A DNA stretch of 22,851 bases from Ichthyophonus hoferi (Eukaryota; Opisthokonta; Ichthyosporea; Ichthyophonida; Ichthyophonidae), in assembly GCA_002751075.1 (NCBI GenBank), contig NAOQ01000529.1, forward strand, positions 1 to 22,851, in the 5' to 3' direction. The notes below the pieces were generated by a model. That model was not told the origin of the DNA. It searched no databases and worked only from the letters and a program-made list of their open reading frames with translations. Every line of letters begins with the position of its first letter. Position 1 is the stretch's first letter. This document shows, piece after piece, positions 1 to 9,047 of this stretch. The position numbers and the translations under genes were made by a program.

Positions 1-60
1 TATACTATACTATACTATACTATACTATACTATACTATACTATACCATACTATACTATAT
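1..60. repeat. (TATAC)n microsatellite at left edge
   Basis: Twelve near-perfect pentamer units (TATAC) with one variant unit (accatac region) fill the first 60 bases and are cut by the window edge. The array lies inside the third visible intron of the minus-strand Kir gene. Confidence 0.95.
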
Positions 61-166
61 TCTATTCTATACGACAGGTTCCCCTCCTGATTATGAGCCT
101 ACCACTAGGTGAAAGAATAGTAACAATATCATAGCAATCAGATGTAACCAACCAATCACTTGTTAC

Positions 167-1990
167 CTTGGCAAAGGTTAATCCTCCTAATATAGCATAG
201 ACTAGTGTGCAGAGCCAGCATTGAATTCCAGTAATTATATTGGCTGAAATGTTAGCCGGACTGAGTGACCCATAGCCAATGGTGTACTGTGTGTGTACCG
301 AGAGGAAGAAGCAAACCCACCAATTGGGAATGGGCATTTGGTTGCTATCTGCGTGTGTAAGGTATGATGAGAAGAGTACATGTTGATAGGGTGCAGATCA
401 TGCTATGGTATGATGCGCCCTCCTATATACACTGATAAAGGTCCAATAGTAGAGTACATTTACTTAAAATGATAAACTATATCAGAAAATTGACTGGCCA
501 AGGCTAATATTATGACTTAATCACACATTAACGCCAATAGTCGGGGTTTAAAAGCTGATCCTACCTTCGAATTATCAACCAATACGTGATTTCCATCCAA
601 TGACATTGCTACTAACAAGTATACGTACAAAAATATAACAACCAATGAGAAGATACAGATAAAGTCCCTCTTCCAATCATATATACATACCTACTACCCC
701 ATCCACCAACCAATAGAGGATTGCAAAGAACACGTTGAGTCCTAATAATACAACCCCTCCTAATAATAGCAGCCAATACCAAGGCAGGATTACGAGCCGA
801 TGATAGATATCAGTGTTTGATCTAACTGGCAGTCCCTGACGAATCAGATTGAGCTTGCCACCTCGCTGCACCAATCGACTGAAGGAAGAGAAAGAAAGGA
901 AGAGGAAAGTGCGGTAGAGGATTAGTCAGCTAGGGGCTTCATAATGAAATTTCAGGTAGATGTGTCAAAATTCATCCTAATTCTTCGAATTTTAAGAATA
1001 TAAAACGTAATAGTAACACTAATATAATATTAATTTTTTAAACTAGCTTTAACATTGGTGGGAAAGAGAGCAAGGAAGCCTAATTGGGTTATATATAGGG
1101 TATACTATAAGAATGCCAGTACATTTTAAAGTATGTTTTAAAGGGGCAAAACAATAGGCTAATTAATATTCATTAAATCCAGAATAGTCATTAAATATAG
1201 GGCAATAGATTGATTTTTAAAACCATTGACTCGGGTATTCCGGTTGGTACAATATCAGGTATACAAAATTAACAAAATGATGTCATTGGCTCTATATATA
1301 TATTATAGCACTTAAAGGTTATGGAGGTATACTGAGATGTGTGACGAATGGGAATTGGTTCATATATATGCCTCCTATAACGATATTTGATGGAGTATGT
1401 ATCATCTTAAAAGATGTGTTTTACCATTGGTATATTCTTTATAGTTTTATTAATAGCCAATCAAAGTTCTCAATTAATAGTAAGTGCCGTTTAATCAGTG
1501 GATCAGTTAGCACTTATTGACTAAGTAAGAGGCTTCCAGTAATACATCGCAGTGATATATAACCAGTCAGACAACAGAAACTCAAACAGTATGCTGAATT
1601 TGGCAGGTAACATTACATGAGATATTAAACCAAAGGTTACAATGAGGTATTTCATCTTATAGATCTCCTTTTAAAGGTAAGTGAGTTGACCAATCGTCTA
1701 TTTACAGTCATGTCTTGGTAATTAATTACCTGGTAAACAAGTGGTTCTTCAAATTTTGAACAAGTTATTACAACTTATTTGATTGGCAGATAAAATCTTG
1801 AGACCAGCCCAAGCCATTATATAGTGGCATGTACATATAAACATACAAACATCACATACATGCATACATACATACACCTATACAAACAAACAAAGACTTA
1901 CCAATAATCAGTGCTGGATGATGTACCTGTACCACCTATTAATTCAATAAAGGTATATAAGTGTGTGTTCAGGGGTTTACATAAATACAT
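167..1990 (-). CDS. Inward-rectifier K+ (Kir) channel, N-terminal and pore half, partial
   Basis: Three exons are visible, in transcript order 1902-1990, 691-878 and 167-348; the cytoplasmic C-terminal domain lies beyond the left edge. Splice signals fit: donors gtaagt (1901), gtatgt (690) and gtaaca (166), acceptors ttcag (879) and gcag (349), with phases agreeing at each join. The product is a membrane K+ channel subunit. Visible parts are the N-terminal Kir signature RLVQRGGKLN (31-40), the slide-helix region DIYHRLV, a first membrane helix (about 63-88), a pore helix, the filter TIGYG (115-119), and a second membrane helix (about 128-152) ending GGLTFAK. Length and order match the Kir family, whose N-terminal part is usually longer. 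The first exon reads MYLCKPLNTH from an ATG at 1990; this start is provisional, because an acceptor-like tag near 1936 would permit a further upstream exon. Odd points are the His before TQ in the filter and a Tyr at the rectification position. Confidence 0.85.
269..283 (-). other. K+ selectivity filter codons (TIGYG) of the Kir gene
   Basis: Reading the minus strand gives Thr-Ile-Gly-Tyr-Gly, the K+ channel filter, preceded by His-Thr-Gln-Tyr. Kir family members normally have Glu-Thr-Gln here. Confidence 0.9.
349..690 (-). other. Kir intron, 342 bp, phase 1
   Basis: Donor gtatgt follows a codon ending in G; the acceptor is cgcag. The split codon is G|AT (Asp93). The intron carries several CCAAT/ATTGG words and nothing else that I can recognise. 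Confidence 0.8.
879..1901 (-). other. Kir first visible intron, about 1.0 kb, phase 2
   Basis: Donor gtaagt at 1901 follows TG, which joins T at 878 to make a Cys codon before RLVQRGG. The acceptor has a strong pyrimidine tract (complement of 881-905). The interior is AT-rich with scattered CCAAT/ATTGG words and a CATA-rich stretch at about 1835-1895. No gene was recognised inside. Confidence 0.65.
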
Positions 1991-2198
1991 GGTAATGCAA
2001 CAGTATGGTAGTAGGATAACATGATAGTATATATAATAATATACTAGCATATACATATATATAGTGTACATAACACCCTACTTGAACATAAAACGGCTCA
2101 AATATTATCCAGATATATTATCATTCAGACATACAACAAGTACAACAAGTACTAGTTTATAAGTTCATATACCCTGGTGCCTACATACTATCGTATAT

Positions 2199-2321
2199 TC
2201 ATAAACATGTATCATGTACCTCCCATACTCTCAGGTTCCCTTTTATTTTCCTTGAAACCTTTGGTCTGGTGAGCAATGCAATCACTGCTATAGCTAATAA
2301 TAGTATAGCTGATAATAGATA
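2199..2321 (-). CDS. Possible terminal exon with one membrane segment, unknown
   Basis: An open frame of 40 codons starts directly after an AG (complement of 2322-2323) and ends in TGA. It encodes a hydrophobic stretch (YLLSAILLLAIAVIALL), then a basic segment (RPKVSRKIKGNLRVWE). It has no ATG, so it would have to be the last exon of an upstream minus-strand gene. Its phase does not fit the Kir model. A GTACAT after VWE could be a donor instead. AT-rich DNA readily gives Leu/Ile runs, so chance is a serious alternative. I recognise no family. Confidence 0.2.
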   Translation of the reverse strand, partial: YLLSAILLLAIAVIALLTRPKVSRKIKGNLRVWEVHDTCL

Positions 2322-2696
2322 CTAAATTCACTTAATAAAACAGGAAACCAAGTCCCCAAGATATTAATATATATTAATATACCGAATTCCCTTTTGTTAT
2401 CTTTGCCAGTTTTTTAATTTATTGGGCTTTCGATCCAAATGATATGATAAGGCTTCCCAATCACAATTATAATCTACCGATCAAAAAAGAGCAAATATAT
2501 GTATACATCAATCATATATGTAAACATTTTCTGTTATTCTTATCATTTTAAAGGAATCGTAATCTCTTGAAAACCATATTACATATTACAGATAACAAGA
2601 AAAAAATTGAACTAATGTTTTTTTCACTACAATAAAAGACGTAGAAGATTTTAATTTATTTGTTCTCCTTTTCCCTTATAAATGCTTGAATATGCA

Positions 2697-2816
2697 ATTA
2701 GTACGACTCTACTTGATTAAGATAAGATTAGTACGAATCTAGTCGATTAATATGAGATTAGTATTAATCTAGTCGATTAATATGCAATCAGTATCAATCC
2801 AGTCGATTAACATATG
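2697..2816. repeat. Tandem repeat, four copies of a 30-bp unit
   Basis: Units start at 2697, 2727, 2757 and 2787, each exactly 30 bp. The consensus begins ATTAGTACGAATCTAGTCGA and continues TTAATATGAG. Copies differ at a few positions. Diverged echoes of the unit (a TTAATATG core and AATCAGT) appear at about 2935-3025. No open frame is associated. Confidence 0.9.
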
Positions 2817-2829
2817 TCAATTCCCATGC

Positions 2830-2930
2830 ATACTACTGTACTATCTAGTATACTATCATATCTACTATTATACTATTATACTATCATATTTCCTATTATA
2901 TTATAGTATGTACATTATTATGCGACAATT
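2830..2930. repeat. Degenerate TACTA-type low-complexity tract
   Basis: The stretch is built from TACTA, TATAC and TATTA words with irregular interruptions and resembles a decayed version of the TATAC arrays elsewhere in the window. Confidence 0.6.
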
Positions 2931-3025
2931 ACAAATTTAGTTGGTTAATATGCCAGCAATATTATTAATCCTCGTAATCAGTGCATAATCAACTCGTACT
3001 CAACGTAATCAGTCCATATAACCCC

Positions 3026-3749
3026 AATTAAATCTCTGTTAATAGAAATAATGTGAGATACGTAATATACAGTAGATTACGAGAAAATAATATTAACTAA
3101 TAATCTATTAGTAACAGTTAAGAACTAAAACTGGCAATGGTAGCGGTTGATTACCTAAAGGAATGATTGGTCTCGATAAGATGAGATAATGTAGTACAAG
3201 GCATCAGATACGAGGAAAATATGAGAAATAAAGGCGGTCTAATCTAGCCGAATATTATCTAGAATGTATGCGGCAAGGTAATTTACAGAGAATGTTTGTA
3301 TTATGGTGCTAGCCCATAAAGTATATAGAGTTTTCTTGATAAGGAGATGTTAATGTTTACAAGCATTCCATTCCACATACGGGTTGGGTTACTCCCAGGA
3401 GCGGTGGAGGGATGGAATCTAATTAACAACTTCATTAAGCTATATGGGTTATGCACGTTTTGTTTTACCATTTGTATTATAAAAATATCCACCATTTCTT
3501 TGGTATTAAGTCCTCCTATTACATCATATTATGCCAAAATTTAAAATATAAATATTTATTTAATTTAGATATTTTATTTTTGCGTAGATATAAACATCTG
3601 ATATTAGTAATTATTATTACATCATATATAGCCCGGGAAAATAGTTAATCTTGGCGTTAAACAGCAATCCAAGATGATCTATCAAAACTGAACTAGCCAA
3701 TGATAGAGATCTTGCGACTATATAATACGCCATTTCAGACCATATGTTT
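3026..3749. other. Gene-free AT-rich intergenic DNA
   Basis: Only short open stretches occur here, opposite one another on both strands at 3301-3648, with no splice or family support. I see no RNA gene or repeat. Confidence 0.5.
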
Positions 3750-3920
3750 TAGGTATGCCTAAGGCAAGTCCTGATGAATTGTTTAATAATGAAAATATGG
3801 CTTAGGATATCTGTGTATGCAAAGGGACACGTTTAAACGCCACTTAATTCCGTATTCTCTCTTTTTGTAAACAAATATATGGCACAGGACGTTTCCTTAC
3901 CTACTTACTATTCCCAACAT
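3750..3920. repeat. Diverged duplicate, copy A
   Basis: This segment aligns with 4567-4735 by eye. Shared anchors in the same order include GCCTAAG, AAGTCCTG, TTTAATAAT, ATATCTGT, GCAAAG, CTTAATTC, TAAAC and ATTC-CAAC. Rough identity is near 70 percent with small gaps. No open frame spans it. Confidence 0.65.
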
Positions 3921-4047
3921 GATAGAGAGAAAGTTTAAATAGTTTAGTTTATCATGATACAAACCCTGATAATTATATTAAGTCAACAGTCTACAAATGC
4001 CTAAAACACTTTATCCCAACCCTACATTCATCTATTGACCTCTATGT

Positions 4048-4302
4048 GTGGAGAATCGGCTTTTTTACATCTACACACTGTCTCTAAATCTGCATTTGAA
4101 CTACCAACATTTCCAGCTTCAAAGTAAACTAATGAAATGCTCAAAACAACTGAACACCCACACGTCGTCTCAGTCGTCAGCCGCCAGACATCAGATAGAG
4201 CCTACAACAGAGCCAGAGCCAGAGCCAGAACAAGCAGGAGCATTTAAGATACAATTTGGTCAACTATCTTCCGTATTTTTTACATTAGGTACCATGGCAT
4301 AG
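4048..4302 (+). CDS. Unassigned short ORF with a Glu-Pro run
   Basis: An 84-codon ATG frame has a Ser/Gln-rich middle and a short EPEPEPE run, encoded by tandem GAGCCA hexamers at about 4208-4230. It lies between the two duplicate copies. There is no recognisable domain, signal peptide or polyadenylation signal of its own, and it could equally be a chance frame. A GTACCA near the end could be a donor if this were an exon. Confidence 0.2.
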   Translation: MENRLFYIYTLSLNLHLNYQHFQLQSKLMKCSKQLNTHTSSQSSAARHQIEPTTEPEPEPEQAGAFKIQFGQLSSVFFTLGTMA

Positions 4303-4566
4303 TCACTTTCGAATGTCAACAGGAACTACCTAATTCATTTTCTAAGCCACAAGTCCACAGTTAAGTCATCACGTTAAGGTTCTTTTCATGTCTACTTCAT
4401 ATCTTTTATATCCTAAAAAAAAAAAATCCACCTAGGCCAAGGGTGAGTGTTAAAGCAAGAATACTTGATGAACTTTAATATTTCTTTATATAGTTATACT
4501 GAAATAACCGTTTAATACTAATAGCTATTACTACTACATATTAGTCTGGAGTCTGGTGGAGCAATA

Positions 4567-4735
4567 TATTGGTGTCCTGCCTAAGATAAGTCCTGCTATC
4601 TTTTTTAATAATAAAAATGTGATGTAGCATATCTGTACTCCATGTGTGCAAAGAAACACTTAAAGCGCTCCTTAATTCGGCATTCCCTTTCCTCCTAAAC
4701 GATTGTACATTACAAACAGGAACGCTCGTCTATAC
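4567..4735. repeat. Diverged duplicate, copy B
   Basis: This is the second copy of the unit at 3750-3920, in the same orientation, with a small insertion after ATATCTGT. The centre-to-centre spacing is about 0.8 kb. Confidence 0.65.
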
Positions 4736-4956
4736 TCTACCATTCTCAACCTACGGAAGCGACCAATGTATAGTAGCTAGGAAAAGGCTTACAAGAGAAG
4801 TTTAGAAACTTTTAAGCTCTAATACAATTGGACAGCTAAAAAGATCACTTATCCGCGGTCGGAAGGACATAATAGATGCTAGCTAATGGGTAAATTTATG
4901 AATTACGTACAACCTGTTATAATCTGCCCACGGACAGAAATTTTGCTACAAAGGCT

Positions 4957-5349
4957 ATGTGGACTTATCCTATAGAAACTATTCTGTCCGGCAGCGCATT
5001 CGCTTTTAGCCTATATCCCTGCTACAGCTGTCTCTGTTACTACAGTGACTACTACAATATCCGGAATTATTTCCTCACTCATATTGTAAATTCCCCTACC
5101 TCTGCAATTACAACCACCAGATTATCTACTTTACCTGATCAAGAGCTAATAGATGGGGATACAAACACTTCTCGGTCAGGCATGTTATTATTGCATGATG
5201 GTGATCCATTCCCAACGCCAATCACACCACCCGGTTACTTACCCGTGCCTACCAATGCCACCTCGTTGTTCATTTTGATTGGCTTCTACCTCGCACTCTC
5301 CTCAGATCAGCTTATGATTTTATTCTGCATAGTTTTATTTAAGCTATGA
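4957..5349 (+). CDS. Unassigned ORF, 130 codons, hydrophobic C-terminus
   Basis: This is the longest open frame in the 7-kb interval. The N-terminal third is Tyr/Cys-rich, the centre is polar and Pro-rich (ELIDGDTNTS, PFPTPITPPGYLPVP), and the end is a hydrophobic stretch (SLFILIGFYLALSS, then a second one to the stop). That layout would fit a small membrane-anchored protein or a piece of a receptor tail. I recognise no family and see no conserved catalytic motif. Base composition is less AT-rich than its surroundings, which slightly favours coding. The exact limits are unknown; it may be one exon of a gene whose other exons I could not find. Confidence 0.3.
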   Translation: MWTYPIETILSGSAFAFSLYPCYSCLCYYSDYYNIRNYFLTHIVNSPTSAITTTRLSTLPDQELIDGDTNTSRSGMLLLHDGDPFPTPITPPGYLPVPTNATSLFILIGFYLALSSDQLMILFCIVLFKL

Positions 5350-8300
5350 CAATCAATCAATATATTTTTTCCATATCTGACGTTCCTTCTCTAGAGGGCT
5401 CATACCATCATACCATATTCCTATATACTGATCTACGCTGGGGACCAACGTATCAATTTGCGCACTTGAGGTAGAAGTTATAACTAGAATTACTTTCAAT
5501 TTACACTTAACTGCTTTTGTATTATTTTAACCTTGCTGAGTGTGAACCCTCTTAATATTATCAATTCTCAAATAATAATTTATGTATATACGTAGATGAA
5601 AAGAATAATTAGACTGTCGCAAATGTAAATTGGTGAGACAAAAGCGCGATGCACAACAATTAGCATTAATGCAATTCAGTTGTATTTTAGGCTTAAATGA
5701 TGGTAAACCATAATTCACAAAAAAAAAATTGGTTTAAGGTAGATAGAGTTCATCATAGCACGGCTGTGGAATAATTTATGATTCATGGTTGGCCTTAAGA
5801 TACCAGTTTCATTGTTTGAGTTTTATAGTTTCATGCTTTTAGATCTTAATAATGGTAGGACTTTTCTCTTTATAGAGGGAGTAGAGTGAGAATATAAACC
5901 AAAAAATTCAAAACAATATTTTTTACCAACGACTATCGATGAACAATATAAAGCATAAAATAGAGAAAGATCAGGAAAAGCTCTTAATAGGATCAGATCA
6001 TTTTTTCCCCACCCACTCCCACCATTACACAGTTTCATTTATGAGTTTGGCAGAATGTAGAAAGAAAATGAAAAATGCGGCTTTCCCACAGAAATTTGTC
6101 AGCCAAGCGGCAGATATATTCGACTAATTGATTAGCGGGTTTTAAATCGCAGATTCCTTAAAAGAAAACCCTAGAATGTATCAATATAAATCAGAGAAAG
6201 AAAAAAGAGGAAAAAATAACATATCTATCTACAAAATAAAATATTACAGCAAATATGGAAATAGATGTTCAAATAACTATACTGTACTACAACAAAAATA
6301 GAAAAAGCAACTCCAGGTTAAAATCAGTTTAACCCATGTCCAGCAGCCACTGGCCAATAATCATTTAATGCACGGTATGCCAGGAAAATGCTTCATATGA
6401 GTGGGTGACCTTGAAATTTTAAAGGGACGGCCAGATATCCATTTTCTATTGGCTTATTACTATTTTAAAACCCCAAAATTAAACGAAGGAATGCCACTGG
6501 CATACAATGAGCACAATTTATTAGATATGTTAAATTCTTCTTTATGAATCTACAACTCTCGCACCAATCCCGACTGCCTACCTCTTACTTCCTTCAATTA
6601 GTATGCTTATATATTAGGCAAAGGCTATTGGATCTTCGGGGTTCTTTAATATTATATTTGCAAATAGTAGATGACAACAGATTCCGTGAACTAACAATGG
6701 CTGTTAAGCGGTAAATGTGACATAGGTATAGAGAGCTGTTTGTGTTTAACATAGTTTCTCGTATGCTAATCCTCTCTGGGTTTTATACCGATGAAGTTAT
6801 AGACCAGTTAGAAATGGAATAACTTGTGAATTGTGGCAGGGGTTCAGTTCTATCTGATACATCTCTATAAAACTTCCCCAACAACCAATCACTGATTGTG
6901 TAGATCTACGAGCTCGCCCCACATGTCAGAAACTTCGCAGAAAAATGATTGTGGTAAACAGACGACGGGAGAGCAATGCAACCTGAAATAATTGAAAGTT
7001 TAGGCTTAATGCCGTAAAATATAAACTTGCTAGGTTGGACCAACTCATTTCAATAGCCATATTAAGATGTACATGTCGTATGATTGCACTTTTTTATTAT
7101 TTGGAATAGGATCATACGATATTGAATTTCACCTAACTAAACCTGACTTGAATAATATGAAGTAATATAACCAACGACCACAAAATCACGTGAAAGCTGT
7201 CCCTATATTATTTTTGCAAGGCATCGAAGAGTCGAATTAAACCAAAAAGAAATGTAATGTATAAGAAAGTCGTGAATGATTAAATTAAAACACGATCGCA
7301 TTGAACCTCTGGCCCTAATAGGTAGGGGTCTTGGCATGTGCCCGCATACTATTATGTTATGTTATGTAAGATTAGTAATAAGATTCAGTGATTTCTAATA
7401 AATTATTCCACTGGTTTAAGTTTTATCAATAATCATAAATATTAGTTACCTATCATATGATTTATGATATTATATGAGATATGAATGTTGTGGTATTTTA
7501 TCTACGAATTGATATGATTTGGCATGCATGTAATTTAGGAAAGTTTGATTACATAAAGTCCAAGCAACCTAAAACGAAAAATCAGCCAATAATTTCATCT
7601 CATGTAAAAGCCATCTTATTGGCAAATAGGCCGACGGCGAAGCGAAAGTGGGCAAAATACAGGCCCATGTCTATGAAAGTCACATAATGATCTTGTAGAT
7701 GTTAGGTATTATTGACATAGCTTGATGTTTAGTTGCATCCTTTCTTTATTTCATGCTAAAAAAAGCCCAGATTTATATGAAAATATCCTACGACCGAAAA
7801 CGAATAATAGATTTATAGATATAAGGTTAGATTGGCGTGGGTCAGGGTTGGTAATACGTTAAATTATGTTTGTAGAGAGACGGGTATAGTGTTTATTATG
7901 AGGTGATGTTACGTCGTAGATGTGGGATATACACGAGGGAGAGAAGTATTATAAAACCTGTATGATAACATAACACTAACAAATAGTTATTGACTCCAAC
8001 TATATTGTTTCTCCCCACTATCTTTCTACATGTGCACTCATATTCTTTAGATCCAGGTGCAGATCTCCCTATAGATCTCCCTATATATATTATACACGTA
8101 TATGTCACACATGTAAGTATTTATACACACACTAAGATGCCATAAATATTTTATAGTGTGTTATTATTAATATATTGTGCTATTTTTATGTAATTTCAAG
8201 TATAGACCGAGCTACACATAGGCATAGAGGTTATTAATGTTGTTTTGGTTGCTGGGAGCACTAACTTATCTATTTCTCATTCTCTTCTCGTTCATGTTTT

Positions 8301-8555
8301 CTCATTCTTAATTATTTCTTAAGCTTCTGACCATTTCTTCCTCCATATATATATATACTTGCTCTTCTTTCTCTTGTTCTCGACCTCCGCATTCTTCTTT
8401 CTTTGCTATTCAGTAGGAACAAGTCTTATCACATGTGAAACGACATATTACTAGAACAGGGTCTATTTTCCCAATCAGAAATAAGAGTATCATATGCATT
8501 TTATTGTAACAAACCAAGATCACCTAGAACAACATATATATATATAGCTATATAA
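5350..8555. other. Intergenic DNA without a recognisable gene
   Basis: About 3.2 kb of AT-rich sequence holds only scattered frames of 60-70 codons on both strands (for example near 5530-5720, 5820-6130, 7481-7687 and 7896-8108), none with domain or splice support. A 12-bp direct duplication (AGATCTCCCTAT) occurs at 8061-8084. A pyrimidine-rich stretch at about 8330-8412 ends in ttcag and could be the acceptor of an untranslated exon of the RasGEF gene; this is a guess. Confidence 0.45.
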
Positions 8556-8768
8556 TCAGGTGGGTTGGTAGGGATGTGGTGTAGTAATGGCCTGTGTGTA
8601 GATTGGAAAACTATTGGATGCCATCACAATATAGCCATGATTTTTAGCCACTCCTAGAGCCCTCTCGTCTACATAAGAATATACCCTCCAATAGAAACAC
8701 AGTTGATACCACATCTGTTGTTGCATACCTCTAGAACTATCTCCTAACCAGGCTCCCTTCACCCGTTG
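8556..8768 (-). CDS. Unassigned ORF or exon remnant
   Basis: A minus-strand frame of about 70 codons begins just after a TAG that could be a splice acceptor and reads VKGAWLGDSSRG, then QMWYQLCFYW and DERALGVAKNHGYIVMASN. The residue mix looks more protein-like than neighbouring chance frames and local GC is higher. A GTATGC after DSSR could be a donor. I cannot match it to a family. It lies within 300-500 bp upstream of the RasGEF start on the opposite strand. Confidence 0.22.
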   Translation of the reverse strand, partial: QRVKGAWLGDSSRGMQQQMWYQLCFYWRVYSYVDERALGVAKNHGYIVMASNSFPIYTQAITTPHPYQPT

Positions 8769-9047
8769 CTACCACACACGTATATGCATACTATCAGTTT
8801 GATCAAGAGAATACTGGTAAATTTACAACATGATTCATAGCCAACCAACAACGATTGGCCCGCCTTCTAGACCTTCGAGCTGCAAGGTAGCAAACGCTTT
8901 TATATAATATATGTATTACAATTGATTGGCTTAATTATAATGGACCAATGAGAGTATAATTTTAATATTAATTTTTTTCATTGGCTAGTTCTTGTTTACA
9001 CTTTCTATACTATATATGTTGTAATATCCCATTCTTAATCGTTAACA

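Noticed and set aside
62-166. Open frame continuing past GGLTFAK in the Kir exon (VTSDWLVTSD onward)
   Set aside because: AAG is followed by GTAACA, a good donor, and the continuation lacks the conserved basic residues and LVFS block expected after the second helix; it also carries an ATTGG word typical of introns here.
3301-3648. Overlapping short frames on both strands
   Set aside because: No domain, no splice support, and the frames oppose each other; consistent with chance in AT-rich DNA.
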